Shown: positions 17,768 to 26,665, numbered from the stretch's first letter. The stretch: 64,000 bases of DNA from Chloroflexota bacterium (GCA_028875055.1 JAPPGG010000069.1:1-64000), one strand, 5' to 3'. Numbers and translations are program-made. Notes: a model not told the origin generated them from the letters alone.

Positions 17768-19639
17768 TCAGGAGAACCACCCTACCCATTTGTCTCCGAG
17801 CAGTACGATGTAGATGACAATCAACCCGGTCCCCACCACTATTGAGAGGGAAATGTCCAGCATCCGGCTTTGCGTGTCCGGGAACCTGATTTCATAGTGG
17901 CGGTACTCGTCCGACGCTTCGATGGGCTCCAGCTTGTGCTCATCCCGCTCCCGTTGCAGGTCCCACGCATGGGCCAGAAGGAAGACTACCACGGCGGATA
18001 TCACCATCGCAAAAATATCCACCAGGAAACGCTTCCAGCCATCGACCACCTGCAGGGGCAGCGAGAACAGGGCCAGGCCGATGGTAATGGAGCCAAATAT
18101 GCCCAGCGCGAAAATCTCCCCCAGGTGAATGTCCACCTGCTTGGACCGGATAAGTCCGTCAAGTTCGCTTTCCACCTCCGTCAACGCCTGCAGATCGAAA
18201 TCGGACAGGGCGCTCATATCCACCGCGGTGATGTGACGACGCGCTTGAACGTAGTGCATTTTCAGGCTCGCCGGATTGTCAGCCTGGTCAATACCCAGGA
18301 TGCAGTTGCAAATATCGCTGTTCACAACTCCCCTGCGTTGTAACAGGTCAACTTTCCGAAAGATGCTGAAAGTACGGTTGTCCTCGTCCGTGGTTCGGGA
18401 TGACATGCGCGCCACCCGGAAGGCCAGCAGCAATGCGAAAATGGTGGCGGAAAGGGCCACCGCCCCAAAGTATCCGCCCTCGTTCCATTGCCAGTTGACC
18501 ACGCCGATGAACTCAAAAATGTGGTCCCGCATATAGACGATTGCGCCGCAGGTGCCCAGTCCCAGTATCAATGCTTCAAAGCCCAGCTGCACCTCTGCTT
18601 CAAAGTTGATGATCAGATTGGAGGTGATGATGGCCGCAGTGCCGATGATGAGGTAGGAGGCGTTGATGTCGCCAATCTGGCCGGCAAAGGCCAGGAACGC
18701 CAGCGACAGGATGGGAGTGCCGTACGTCAGTGAATGGATGCCCAGGTTTCGGGTCAGGGTCGAGGCGAAGTTCCACAGCGCCCCCGCGATGCCCGCGCTG
18801 AGGATACCCCCAATCACCCCCAGCAGCAGGCCGCTCGGCGAAAGCCATTCCCCGGTGAAGGCCCCGTAGCCCACGCCCACCACGCCATTGAGGGCCGCCG
18901 CCACCAGGTTGGCCAGCAACGCCGCCACCAGCAAGAAGAACAGACCAAGGGATTCTTCACTGTGGGACTCCGCCAACGCAGACGGAATGTCGGCGTGGGT
19001 GAGCGTGTTGTGGCTCCAAACCCAGCTGAACCCGGCAAAAGCGGTGATGAAGGCCGCCGCCAGGGCCAGGGCCAAGCCAACATATACCCTTGAGGGAAAC
19101 TCATGCAGGGTCTGCCTGCCCAGTTCGGTAAACCCGTTGGTCTGGCTGGCCAACACGAAGACGATTCCTATCAGGGCAATGAACAGCATTAACAGGGTCA
19201 TTCTGTGGACATTGTGCTGCCTGCCGCTGGTCCACCGGGCCACTATGAAAATCAGCAGCAAGGGAGAAAGCTCGAAGAACACGGCGCCGGCCGAAGGGTC
19301 GGCCCATCGGAACGCCAGCCCCAGCACCGCAAAGTCAAAGTAGCTGGCCACCACTCCTCCCATTTCCGGCGAGAAAAAGCGTCGGCGGATGAACCCGTAG
19401 ATTTCCCCGTTGCCCAGAACCCTCCAGAAAATCGCCAGCAGCAGCGCAAGAACGAATGCCGCAATGCCCAGCCGCATGGTTGCCCCGTATAGAAAGGGGT
19501 TGTGGTCTCCCCCCAGCGCGATTACCAGGGGTACCAGCCCAAAAAATGCCACAGCCGCCAGCATGTAGGTGGTGGCGCCGGCGCTGGTATTCCGAAACCG
19601 GTTTCTAGCCTGGACAGAAGTGGAGTTTTGGGTAGCCAT
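17768..19639 (-). CDS. Large multi-pass membrane protein, EamA/DMT-like N-terminal part
   Basis: A 623-residue integral membrane protein. The first 390 residues hold about ten hydrophobic segments (for example TTYMLAAVAFFGLVPLVIAL and AFVLALLLAIFW) in a layout like EamA/drug-metabolite transporters, with acidic and aromatic residues between them. Residues about 395-500 are hydrophilic and helical, and three more membrane segments close the protein (FALGIFGSITIGLALFSLPL, FLVDIFAMVISAVVVFLLAH, LSIVVGTGLIVIYIVLLG). I do not recognise the full-length architecture. It could be a transporter fused to a sensory or regulatory membrane domain. No strong ribosome binding site lies before the ATG. Confidence 0.75.
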   Translation of the reverse strand: MATQNSTSVQARNRFRNTSAGATTYMLAAVAFFGLVPLVIALGGDHNPFLYGATMRLGIAAFVLALLLAIFWRVLGNGEIYGFIRRRFFSPEMGGVVASYFDFAVLGLAFRWADPSAGAVFFELSPLLLIFIVARWTSGRQHNVHRMTLLMLFIALIGIVFVLASQTNGFTELGRQTLHEFPSRVYVGLALALAAAFITAFAGFSWVWSHNTLTHADIPSALAESHSEESLGLFFLLVAALLANLVAAALNGVVGVGYGAFTGEWLSPSGLLLGVIGGILSAGIAGALWNFASTLTRNLGIHSLTYGTPILSLAFLAFAGQIGDINASYLIIGTAAIITSNLIINFEAEVQLGFEALILGLGTCGAIVYMRDHIFEFIGVVNWQWNEGGYFGAVALSATIFALLLAFRVARMSSRTTDEDNRTFSIFRKVDLLQRRGVVNSDICNCILGIDQADNPASLKMHYVQARRHITAVDMSALSDFDLQALTEVESELDGLIRSKQVDIHLGEIFALGIFGSITIGLALFSLPLQVVDGWKRFLVDIFAMVISAVVVFLLAHAWDLQRERDEHKLEPIEASDEYRHYEIRFPDTQSRMLDISLSIVVGTGLIVIYIVLLGDKWVGWFS

Positions 19640-19990
19640 AGTGGGGATATTAGAGCATAGGAATAGGAGGTTTTCAACTTGAATGGCTGCTTTTCGTAGC
19701 CAAAGTAATAAGGCAGCAAGGGTTTAGAATTAGCGGGATTTCCGTGCCAGTCAACCCCGTCATCCCGGCGAATGCCGGTATCCAGGAGTCCTGGCTGCGC
19801 ATGACCTGTATTCCTGGCCACCCTTGCTGGATTCCGGCCTGGGCAGGCATGACGAGTTCCAGGCCGCCGCGACTCATCAACTCTGACAGATGCCCTGCGG
19901 GTTATTCCCATTGACTAACCACTGGCCCTGCGTTAGCCTAATTTCGTCAAGTCCCCCGCCCGTCGGGGTAGCTTTGCGAGGATGCAGAAA
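19640..19990. other. Intergenic region carrying a dispersed inverted repeat
   Basis: About 350 bp with no supported gene. It holds an imperfect inverted repeat at 19756-19861, listed separately. Confidence 0.6.
19756..19861. repeat. Dispersed GTCATCCCGGCGAANGCCGG-type repeat, copy 1
   Basis: CGTCATCCCGGCGAATGCC at the left and an imperfect reverse complement ending in GGCAGGCATGACG at the right form a long hairpin. Related but more decayed copies appear near 23.5, 30.8 and 33.4 kb, always between genes. This is a REP- or MITE-like family common in environmental genomes. Confidence 0.65.
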
Positions 19991-20542
19991 ATGACACAGG
20001 AATCCCAGTCGGCCCTTACTCCCGAAGTCAGCGCGATGATTGGGGTGTCAGGCGACGTGGTCGAGGCTTGGGGAGAGGTCGATGGCGAGTACTTGCGCCG
20101 CTTCACCCAGGCAGTGATGGACCCGGATCCCAGGTACTGGGACAAGGAGTTCGCCGAGTCCACTCACTATGGCGAGATCATTACCCCTCCCATCATGGTC
20201 AGTTACCTGGCCTCCCGCATCAGGCCAGATCAGGACGACCCCGTTACCAGGGCCTTCGAGGAAAATCCCGAGTCTGACGGCATTGGCTCCATCGAGCGAC
20301 CCGGAGAATTGCCGCCGGTGCCCACAAACCTGGTGCGCGTCCTCAATGCGGGAAATGAACTGGAGATTTACAAGTATCCCAGCATTGGCGACAAGGTCTT
20401 CTTCCAGAACCGCTATTCCGATATTCGCGAACGGGTCGGCCGTGACGGAAGGGCCTTCCTGATTATCACCCGGGAGACCACCTACACGAACCAGAAGGAC
20501 GAATTGCTGTGCATAACCCGGGCCTCGACTATCCGCAGATAG
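19991..20542 (+). CDS. MaoC-like hydratase, N-terminal (FAS1-DH-like) subunit
   Basis: About 183 residues of hot-dog fold, resembling the N-terminal half of MaoC-type hydratases (HadA/HadC-like subunits). The segment FTQAVMDPDPRYWDKEF is followed by YGEIITPPIMVSYL, where pPt/f motifs normally fall. The position of the catalytic D-x4-H pair reads D-x4-Y/W, so this subunit is probably the non-catalytic half. The ATG at 19991 has GAGG nine bases upstream; an ATG at 19982 is also in frame. A partner subunit follows 49 bp downstream. Together they probably hydrate an enoyl-CoA or dehydrate a 3-hydroxyacyl-CoA. Confidence 0.75.
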   Translation: MTQESQSALTPEVSAMIGVSGDVVEAWGEVDGEYLRRFTQAVMDPDPRYWDKEFAESTHYGEIITPPIMVSYLASRIRPDQDDPVTRAFEENPESDGIGSIERPGELPPVPTNLVRVLNAGNELEIYKYPSIGDKVFFQNRYSDIRERVGRDGRAFLIITRETTYTNQKDELLCITRASTIRR

Positions 20543-20591
20543 CAAGGGCGCCTGCCGGTCAATTGCTTGAAATCTTGGCGAGGTGGCAAAA

Positions 20592-21152
20592 ATGAGCCTG
20601 CCGTTAGAAGAACTGCTCAAGCTGGAGGCGGAAGAAATTCTGGCCCACAACGAGCGGCCCAAAGCCGACGACCTGCGCAATAAGCAGCAGATCTACTACG
20701 ACGATGTCGAAGAGGGCATGGAACTGCCCAAGTACATTTACAATCCCACCCCTACCCACCTGTTCCGCTGGAGCGCGGCCATCGAGAACTTTCACCGGAT
20801 CCATTACGATTTGGATTTCGGCCTGAACCACGACAGAAACCCCAGCATCCTGGTACACGGCTCCTGGAAGCAGAGCGTGGTTCCCCAGTACTTGAAAGAC
20901 TGGACATTGCCCAAAGGCTGGCCGTGGAAGGCCCAGTTCGAACACCGCGCCATGCTGGTGCCTGGCGACATCCTGATTATGTGGGGCCGCGTCACCAGCA
21001 AATACGAGAAGGGACAGATGGGCTTCGTTGAACTCGAGATCGGCATGAAGACCCATGACGGTATCGAGAGCATGCCTGGGACGGCCACCGTGGTCCTGCC
21101 CCTGCGGGGAGGGCCCGACATACCGTATCCCTTCGTGCCTCCGGCGGACTAG
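20592..21152 (+). CDS. MaoC-like hydratase, C-terminal subunit
   Basis: About 186 residues. The segment HLFRWSAAIENFHRIHYD is followed by PSILVHGSWKQS, matching the hot-dog helix and ihG motif of MaoC dehydratases. The expected Asp of D-x4-H is Asn here (N-F-H-R-I-H), a possible functional change. The C-terminal part has the strands GDILIMWGRVTSK and GFVELEIGM. ATG at 20592 follows GAGG; a GTG at 20583 is in frame. It pairs with the gene just upstream as a two-gene operon, in the manner of HadAB/HadBC heterodimers. Confidence 0.78.
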   Translation: MSLPLEELLKLEAEEILAHNERPKADDLRNKQQIYYDDVEEGMELPKYIYNPTPTHLFRWSAAIENFHRIHYDLDFGLNHDRNPSILVHGSWKQSVVPQYLKDWTLPKGWPWKAQFEHRAMLVPGDILIMWGRVTSKYEKGQMGFVELEIGMKTHDGIESMPGTATVVLPLRGGPDIPYPFVPPAD

Positions 21153-21318
21153 AGAATCCTTGGTCTCTTCCCTTTCTTTGGCGGAAGGTCGGGATCAGGC
21201 TGACGACCTGCAGAAATCCCTCGTCCCCGGAAACCGGTGGGGTGGGAGCAAGGCCTTGAGCCAGCCCCCTGGCCCGGTCACTCTTTACAATCGATATGCT
21301 CAGTGAGGTAGGCAACCG

Positions 21319-21588
21319 ATGACCCGTTTCATCGCAATTCACAATGTGCCCGGAATAACTGAGGAAGATTTCCGGGACAAGCTGAACGCCGTTCGCAAGT
21401 GGCGCCCCGACCGCCGCACCACCATCCTGAAGGTGTATGGCGACCTGGAAAACGGCCGCCTCGTTTCCGAATGCGAGGCAGTCGAACAGGCCCACTTTGA
21501 GGACTGGATTAACCTGGTAGGCTGGCCCGTGGAATCCATCCACAAGGTCGATGTGGTCTGCCAGGTAGGCAACTTCTGGAAGTTATGA
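21319..21588 (+). CDS. Small protein of unknown function (dimeric alpha/beta-barrel-like)
   Basis: An 89-residue protein starting MTRFIAIHNVPGITEEDF. The alternating strand/helix pattern and size resemble GYD, DUF4242 or EthD-type small barrel proteins, several of which occur in this window. I do not recognise a specific family or catalytic residue. GAGGT precedes the ATG and a strong terminator follows at 21640, so it is a real single-gene unit. Confidence 0.6.
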   Translation: MTRFIAIHNVPGITEEDFRDKLNAVRKWRPDRRTTILKVYGDLENGRLVSECEAVEQAHFEDWINLVGWPVESIHKVDVVCQVGNFWKL

Positions 21589-21639
21589 AGTCACGTTGAT
21601 TAGTTATTTCGCTGCCATTTTCCTTGGGGAAGTCATGAA

Positions 21640-21668
21640 GGGCGGGAACAACTCCCGCCCTTTTCGCT
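21640..21668 (+). terminator. Intrinsic terminator
   Basis: GGGCGGGA-ACAAC-TCCCGCCC hairpin followed by TTTTCGCTTTTT-like sequence. It lies between the small gene ending at 21588 and the convergent yihY-like gene. Confidence 0.85.
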
Positions 21669-21686
21669 TTTTGGCCCTTGTCCTTT

Positions 21687-22676
21687 TCACTGATGGCCGC
21701 TGGGAGGTTCAATGTCCAGGGAGAGATGAGGTACCTCATCCGCCCAACTCCAGCCGCGCATCCGGTCTATCTTTTCTCCAGGGTGATATGCCTGCTGGTA
21801 GTTGGAGCAGATTTCCGCGCCCAGGGTCAGTATCAGCGCGGAAAGGAACACCCAGAGCAGGAACACGATGGTAGAAGCAATTGACCCGTAGAGGACGTCG
21901 TATTGGCCATAGTGGTGCAGGTATTCGTTAAATATCTCCTTTCCAACTTCGAAGAGGAGTGAGGCAGCAAGTGTTCCGACCCAAACGTAACGCCACTTCA
22001 TTTCGCAGTTGGGCAGATACCGGTAAATCAGCAGGAACCCCACCGCCGTCACCGACCAGGACGCCAGCCTGACCAGCGTGTTTAGCAGGCCCGAATCGCG
22101 GATGGCCTCCTGGTAGGTCGCCCCCAGGTCCACATTCAAGAGGACCTGGCTGAAGGAGGTCACCAGCAGCCAGAAGATGAAATACAGGCCAAAGGTGAAC
22201 AGGAACATGATGTGTTCCATCCGGTGTACGTGGAAGGGCTGGCCCTGGTAAATGCCCCAGGCCCGGTTCACAACCCTGCTTATGGAGCCAAACACCGAAC
22301 TCGAGGACCACAGGAGTCCCGCGACTGCAATGAGGATCAGTTCCACCCTGTGGGACTCGATGAAGACTATATTGCTGGCAATCAGGTGGTCGGAACCGGG
22401 CAGATTGCCCACCACAAACTCGAGCAATTTAGCCTGGACAATTTCGGCCTCCAGGAAGAGTCCTGAAATTACCATCACCCCCAGCAGGAAGGGGAAGATC
22501 CCGAAAATTGAGTAGTAAGCTACTCCGGCCGCCAGGTGATTGGCGTCCCTGGTGACCATATTCAAGGTGACGTGGGCCGCAATCTTGATCGGCCGGTGCC
22601 GCATCAACGAATGGCCCCACGCCCACTTCTTGATCCTGTGGGTGGTGTCTTTCAGTATTGAGACCGGGCTTGCCAT
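21687..22676 (-). CDS. YihY/BrkB-family inner membrane protein
   Basis: A 329-residue membrane protein of the YihY (formerly ribonuclease BN) family. It has the hallmark N-terminal region ANHLAAGVAYYSIFGIFPFLLGVM, the central LLWSSSSVFGSISRVVNRAWGI, and C-terminal GSIASTIVFLLWVFLSALILTLGAEI. Six hydrophobic segments are visible. The family has no proven biochemical function; the nuclease name is historical. No clear operon partner. Confidence 0.9.
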   Translation of the reverse strand: MASPVSILKDTTHRIKKWAWGHSLMRHRPIKIAAHVTLNMVTRDANHLAAGVAYYSIFGIFPFLLGVMVISGLFLEAEIVQAKLLEFVVGNLPGSDHLIASNIVFIESHRVELILIAVAGLLWSSSSVFGSISRVVNRAWGIYQGQPFHVHRMEHIMFLFTFGLYFIFWLLVTSFSQVLLNVDLGATYQEAIRDSGLLNTLVRLASWSVTAVGFLLIYRYLPNCEMKWRYVWVGTLAASLLFEVGKEIFNEYLHHYGQYDVLYGSIASTIVFLLWVFLSALILTLGAEICSNYQQAYHPGEKIDRMRGWSWADEVPHLSLDIEPPSGHQ

Positions 22677-22742
22677 CTGATCCTGCTACTCACCCCAACA
22701 GGGGAACCTGGTTCCGGCGTTGAGTGTCCGGATTCACCCTGG

Positions 22743-23195
22743 TTACTTTAGCATTCCCGGTGGCCACCATCGGAAGGAGACTTGTCCCACCATCAGGCTC
22801 AGCGGCACTGGCCCGAATCTTCGACTGTCCTCACTGTCCGCCCGGTTGTCTCCCATGACAAAGATCTCGTCTGTATCGTTGACCCACTGGGTTGCGCCCA
22901 GGGCCGGTGTCTCAGTACCTTTCGGCAGGTAGGGTTCCGCCAGGGCCGCCCCATTTACTTCCACCACGCCCTTGTTGAGGGCCACATGCTCACCGGGCAA
23001 TCCGGTAACGCGCTTGATGTAAATGCTCCCCGGCCGCAGCGGGTGCCTGAAGGCTACTATCTTCCCCCGCAATCCCTCCCGGGAGGATGATCTGGACAGG
23101 GGCCGCGTCTGGACCAACTGACCGCTGCTCAAGGTCGGCGCCATGCTGTCTCCCCTGACTCGCAGCAGCCTCCATTCCTTCCATGAATCAAGCAC
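22743..23195 (-). CDS. S26-family signal peptidase, short form without an N-terminal anchor
   Basis: A 150-residue signal peptidase I-like protein. The catalytic serine lies in GDSMAPT (Ser17), the catalytic lysine in IKRVTGLPGE, and the conserved box GDNRADSEDSR near the end. The start is GTG. Typical bacterial signal peptidase I has one or two transmembrane helices before the serine box; here the protein starts only about 16 residues before it and shows no hydrophobic segment. It is therefore either peripheral or anchored by the hydrophobic membrane-association surface alone. S26 proteins of this short type do occur; the substrate is unknown. Confidence 0.85.
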   Translation of the reverse strand: MLDSWKEWRLLRVRGDSMAPTLSSGQLVQTRPLSRSSSREGLRGKIVAFRHPLRPGSIYIKRVTGLPGEHVALNKGVVEVNGAALAEPYLPKGTETPALGATQWVNDTDEIFVMGDNRADSEDSRRFGPVPLSLMVGQVSFRWWPPGMLK

Positions 23196-23654
23196 TCAAA
23201 TTTGCTCCCGAACTCCGGCAGTTGAGCCCCGCATTCCCCTCCCTGCGCCTGAATAGCCAACCGGGTTCAGCTGGCTGTTACTAACACCCCCGCCACCCGT
23301 GCCGGCGGTAGGCCGGAACGGGTCTGAACTGGCTTCACCGGCCGCCTCAGGATGCACTGCCTGCCCGTTGCAGGATACCTTATACGCGCCCTGACCGATC
23401 GGCCAGTGAAAATGGTAACTTGCGCCAACTGACCTTGGCAACCCGAGGCGACGGCGCGTGAGACTTCAGACTCTGGTGGGGTCTCCATGCCAGCCAGCCC
23501 CGTCATATCGGCGAAAGTCGCAAGCCAGGAATCCCTTTCATCAAAATGCGCCTGTTCCTTTGGCCTGTCCATCCCGGATGACAATGCCCATTGCCTGCCC
23601 TATAATCTGGCCCCACAGCAACACCCACATTTGGTCCCCGTTAGGAGGTTTTCC
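23196..23654. other. Intergenic region with repeat remnants
   Basis: About 460 bp with no supported gene. A decayed copy of the GTCAT...GGCGAAAG repeat lies at about 23502-23583 (CCCCGTCATATCGGCGAAAG... and TCCCGGATGAC). The final bases carry the ribosome binding site of the next gene. Confidence 0.55.
23502..23583. repeat. Dispersed repeat, copy 2 (decayed)
   Basis: CCCCGTCATATCGGCGAAAG with CCAGGAATCCC, then TCCCGGATGAC in inverse orientation. It resembles the copy at 19.76 kb, with several changes. Confidence 0.5.
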
Positions 23655-24692
23655 GTGGCTAATGAGTCTGTTCGATTGGGGCTAATCGGCGCGGGGCGAA
23701 ACACCCGCGATCGCCATATCCCCGGTTTTCTTAACGTCGAGGGAGTGGAGCTGGCCGCGGTTGCCAACCGCAGCCGTGAGTCGGGCCAGCGGGTGGCCGA
23801 CTCCTTTAACATCCCCACCGTCTATGACAACTGGCGAGACCTTCTGGACGACCCGTCCATCGACGCCATCTGCATCGGCACCTGGCCTTATATGCACCGC
23901 AACTTGACCCTGGCTGCCCTGGAAAAGGGCAAGCACGTCCTCACCGAGGCTCGAATGGCCGCCAACGCCCGCGAGGCCCGGGAAATGCTCGAAGCTTCCA
24001 GGAACCACCCCGAGCTCGTCACCCAGATAGTGCCCGGGCCATCCACCTTCAAGGTGGACAACCTTATCCAGCAGAAGATTGCCGAGGGTTACCTGGGCGA
24101 CCTGTTGGCAGTGGAGGTCCAGGTAGTCACGTCAGCCTTTGTGGACCCCGGCGCTCCGCTGCACTGGCGACATAACCGCACCTTCAGCGGCTACAACATT
24201 ATGAACATGGGCATCTGGTACGAGTGCCTGATTCGCTGGACCGGCCCGGCTACCCGCGTCATGGCCATGTCCAGGGTCAACGTCCCCAAGCGCCTGGATG
24301 AAGACGGGACCATGGAGGCAGTTACCATACCCGACCACGTTGACATTCTCATGGAGTTCTCCAACGGCGCCCAGGGCCACATGCGGGTCAGCGTTGTAAC
24401 CGGCCTTGCCCGGGGCGCCGAAGCCTGGCTTCACGGCAGCCAGGGCACCCTGCACGTGGACCCGGGTCTCAACGTGTTCGGCGGTCAACGGGGGGACAGC
24501 CAGCTTGAGGAAATTCCCAACCCGCCCGAAAACCAGTATGGCTGGCGCGTGGAAGAGGAATTCATCAGCGCTATTCGCGGGCTGGAACCGGTAACCCACA
24601 CTCCCTTTGACGTGGGCCTGCATTACATGGAGTTCACCGAGGCCGTTACCCGCAGCGCCCAGACGGGGCAGGCCATCTCGCTCCCGCTGTAG
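23655..24692 (+). CDS. Gfo/Idh/MocA-family NAD(P)-dependent oxidoreductase
   Basis: About 345 residues. Rossmann motif GLIGAGRNTRDRHIPG at the N-terminus, then VANRSRESG, the conserved EKGKHVLTEARMA segment (here EAR instead of the usual EKP) and a C-terminal alpha/beta domain. The family oxidises or epimerises sugars and inositols. The Lys of the EKP motif, important for catalysis in many members, is replaced by Arg, so activity may differ. GTG at 23655 is chosen because AGGAGG stands six bases upstream; the frame is open further 5' but that part reads through repeat DNA. A hairpin follows at 24725. Confidence 0.88.
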   Translation: MANESVRLGLIGAGRNTRDRHIPGFLNVEGVELAAVANRSRESGQRVADSFNIPTVYDNWRDLLDDPSIDAICIGTWPYMHRNLTLAALEKGKHVLTEARMAANAREAREMLEASRNHPELVTQIVPGPSTFKVDNLIQQKIAEGYLGDLLAVEVQVVTSAFVDPGAPLHWRHNRTFSGYNIMNMGIWYECLIRWTGPATRVMAMSRVNVPKRLDEDGTMEAVTIPDHVDILMEFSNGAQGHMRVSVVTGLARGAEAWLHGSQGTLHVDPGLNVFGGQRGDSQLEEIPNPPENQYGWRVEEEFISAIRGLEPVTHTPFDVGLHYMEFTEAVTRSAQTGQAISLPL

Positions 24693-24724
24693 GGACGGTG
24701 ATACCGGCCGGCACATGGTAAGCA

Positions 24725-24760
24725 AATGCCCCGCCCGGAGATTCTCCGGCGCGGGGCATT
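24725..24760 (+). terminator. GC hairpin after the Gfo/Idh/MocA gene
   Basis: Nested inverted repeat AATGCCCCGC...GCGGGGCATT enclosing CCGGAGATTCTCCGG. No T-run follows. Confidence 0.5.
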
Positions 24761-24785
24761 CATGCTCTGACAGGAGTCTTCAGCC

Positions 24786-25241
24786 ATGCACGTACCTGAG
24801 AAAATCGAGCCCGCCAGCCTCGCCGACTACCTGGAGATCATGAGCAAGTCGGTCTTCCAGTCCGGGATTTCCTGGCGCGTCGTGGAGTCCAAGTGGCCCG
24901 GGGTCCGTGAAGCCATGCGCGGCTTCGACCCCAGGAGTGTCGCCGCCCTTGCCGACCCGGAACTGGACGAACTTGCCCAGGACTCCCGCATGATTCGGCA
25001 CCGCCGCAAGCTGACGGCCATATCCGCCAACGCCCAAAAGATGCTCGACCTGGAGACCCTGCACGGCTCCTTCCAGGGTTATCTGCGCTCCCATGGCAGC
25101 TTCGACGCTACCCTGCAGTCCATCCGCAAGGAGTTCAAGTACATGGGCGACTCCGGAACGTACCATTTCCTCTACACCGTCGGCGAAGAGGTTCCGCCCT
25201 ACGAGGAATGGTGCGCCACCCACGAGCGCAAGCGGCGTTAG
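24786..25241 (+). CDS. DNA-3-methyladenine glycosylase I (Tag)-like protein
   Basis: A 151-residue HhH-GPD-type protein resembling Tag, which removes 3-methyladenine from DNA. Recognisable are FQSGISWRVVESKWPGVREAMRGFDP, SRMIRHRRKLTAISANAQ and FKYMGDSGTYHFLYTVGE. Tag proteins are usually about 185-190 residues with N-terminal Cys and C-terminal His/Cys zinc ligands (RCxW start). These are not present here, so it is a shorter, zinc-less relative and its substrate is uncertain. GGAG lies nine bases before the ATG. It is convergent with the replication operon. Confidence 0.8.
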   Translation: MHVPEKIEPASLADYLEIMSKSVFQSGISWRVVESKWPGVREAMRGFDPRSVAALADPELDELAQDSRMIRHRRKLTAISANAQKMLDLETLHGSFQGYLRSHGSFDATLQSIRKEFKYMGDSGTYHFLYTVGEEVPPYEEWCATHERKRR

Positions 25242-25279
25242 GACCATTGTCGCTGACGATGCCTTGCAACTCCCGGTGG

Positions 25280-26665
25280 CTACTTGCGGCGCTGGTCCCG
25301 GTAATTGGGTGCGGTAATAGGGTGCCAGTCCACCATGGTCCCATCAACCAGTCTGGAACCGATCCGGGGCTTCATTGCTTCGAGTTCCTGAATGTTGAAG
25401 ACTGACGTAATAATGGTGGGCAGCCTGGCGTCGTAGCGATATACCACGATTTGATACAGTTTTTCCTCGGCCCAGGGGGTGCTGCTTTCCGTACCCAGAT
25501 CGTCCAATACCAGCAACGGAACTGTCTTTACCTCTTCGAAAAGTTCGTCGTAGGCAATGAGGCTGTCTGGGCTGAAAGTACCCCTCAGATGGTCCAGGAG
25601 CGAAGGGACAAAGGCGTAAAATGCCTGCCGGCCCTGTCGCTCACTCTCACCGAGTATGGCGGCTGCCAGGTGAGTTTTTCCGCATCCCCGAGGTCCGGTA
25701 AGGAGCAGCCAGCCGCTGGGACTGACCGCAAACCCTCTTGCAGCTTCAAGGGCCCGCGCCAGCGATTCACGGCCTTCCAGGTCGGTGTCGGCCCTTCCGT
25801 AAACGTCAAAGGAATCCAGCGTCATTCGAAGCTGCATTTCCTCCGGCATAGCGCCTATCCGTCTTGAAAGCCGGGAATTGTTCTCTCCCAGCCTGAACAC
25901 CCTGGAGAAATCGCTTTGGGACTCCATCCGTGTCCTCAAGCCTTCGTCCAGTCGGTCCAGAGACCCACGAACAGTAATGATGGTGGGAAGAGACTCGTTG
26001 AAGCGGTGGCTGATTATCTGGAACAGCTTTTCCTTTGCCCAGGGAGTTGTAACCTGGGCTGAAAGGTCGTCCAGCACCAGAAGAGGCGCGTTTCTGACGT
26101 GCTCGAACAACTCGTCATATGTAAGGTCGCTGTCGGGAGCATAGGTAGCTCTCAAGTGGTCCAGCAAGTCTGCGGCCACGATAAAGTAGGTGGGAAGCCC
26201 CTGCTCGATGCAGCGGTTGGCGATTGCAACAGCGAGGTGGGTTTTTCCGCTGCCGCTCGGACCCGAGAACACCATCCATCCTTTCGGGTCCTCCGAAAAG
26301 TCTTCGGCAGCTGCCAATGCTTCCCGAAAAAGAGATGAGCCGGCGGCGTTGAGCAGAATACCTTCCGGGCGGGTGTTTTCGAAGGTTGTTCGCCGAAGAG
26401 CGCCCAGGTTACTGTAGCGGCTCAGGGCATGCGTCCGCTGTTCCGTATCCTGTCGTTGCTGGCAGCGGCAGGGAAAGGCTTCACCGAAGTCGGGATGCCC
26501 TACCGGAACCCGCTTGCTGACCCAACCTGCCCCATTACATATAGGGCAGTCGGTCTCTTCGTTCTCGTCAGGGGCAATGCTGCGAAGGCCCGCCCTATCT
26601 CCGTTGAAAGTCTTCTGGAATTCGCGAGCGGCCATCCTTTTCAGAATGTCTCCCAGGCTCTCCAT
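25280..26665 (-). CDS. DnaC/DnaI-like helicase loader with two tandem AAA+ domains
   Basis: About 461 residues. An N-terminal helix (LGDILKRM) and a probable zinc site with Cys40, Cys43, Cys66 and Cys68 are followed by two complete AAA+ modules of the DnaC/DnaI/IstB type. Module 1 has Walker A GPSGSGKT (135-142) and Walker B LLVLDD (195-200). Module 2 has GPRGCGKT (324-331) and LLVLDD (384-389). DnaI and DnaC normally have one such module. As the last gene of rplI-dnaB-dnaD-like-dnaC-like it should load DnaB at the origin or at restart forks. ATG at 26665 has GGGAGG before it; 26698 is an alternative. It overlaps the end of the upstream gene by about 70 bp. Confidence 0.85.
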   Translation of the reverse strand: MESLGDILKRMAAREFQKTFNGDRAGLRSIAPDENEETDCPICNGAGWVSKRVPVGHPDFGEAFPCRCQQRQDTEQRTHALSRYSNLGALRRTTFENTRPEGILLNAAGSSLFREALAAAEDFSEDPKGWMVFSGPSGSGKTHLAVAIANRCIEQGLPTYFIVAADLLDHLRATYAPDSDLTYDELFEHVRNAPLLVLDDLSAQVTTPWAKEKLFQIISHRFNESLPTIITVRGSLDRLDEGLRTRMESQSDFSRVFRLGENNSRLSRRIGAMPEEMQLRMTLDSFDVYGRADTDLEGRESLARALEAARGFAVSPSGWLLLTGPRGCGKTHLAAAILGESERQGRQAFYAFVPSLLDHLRGTFSPDSLIAYDELFEEVKTVPLLVLDDLGTESSTPWAEEKLYQIVVYRYDARLPTIITSVFNIQELEAMKPRIGSRLVDGTMVDWHPITAPNYRDQRRK

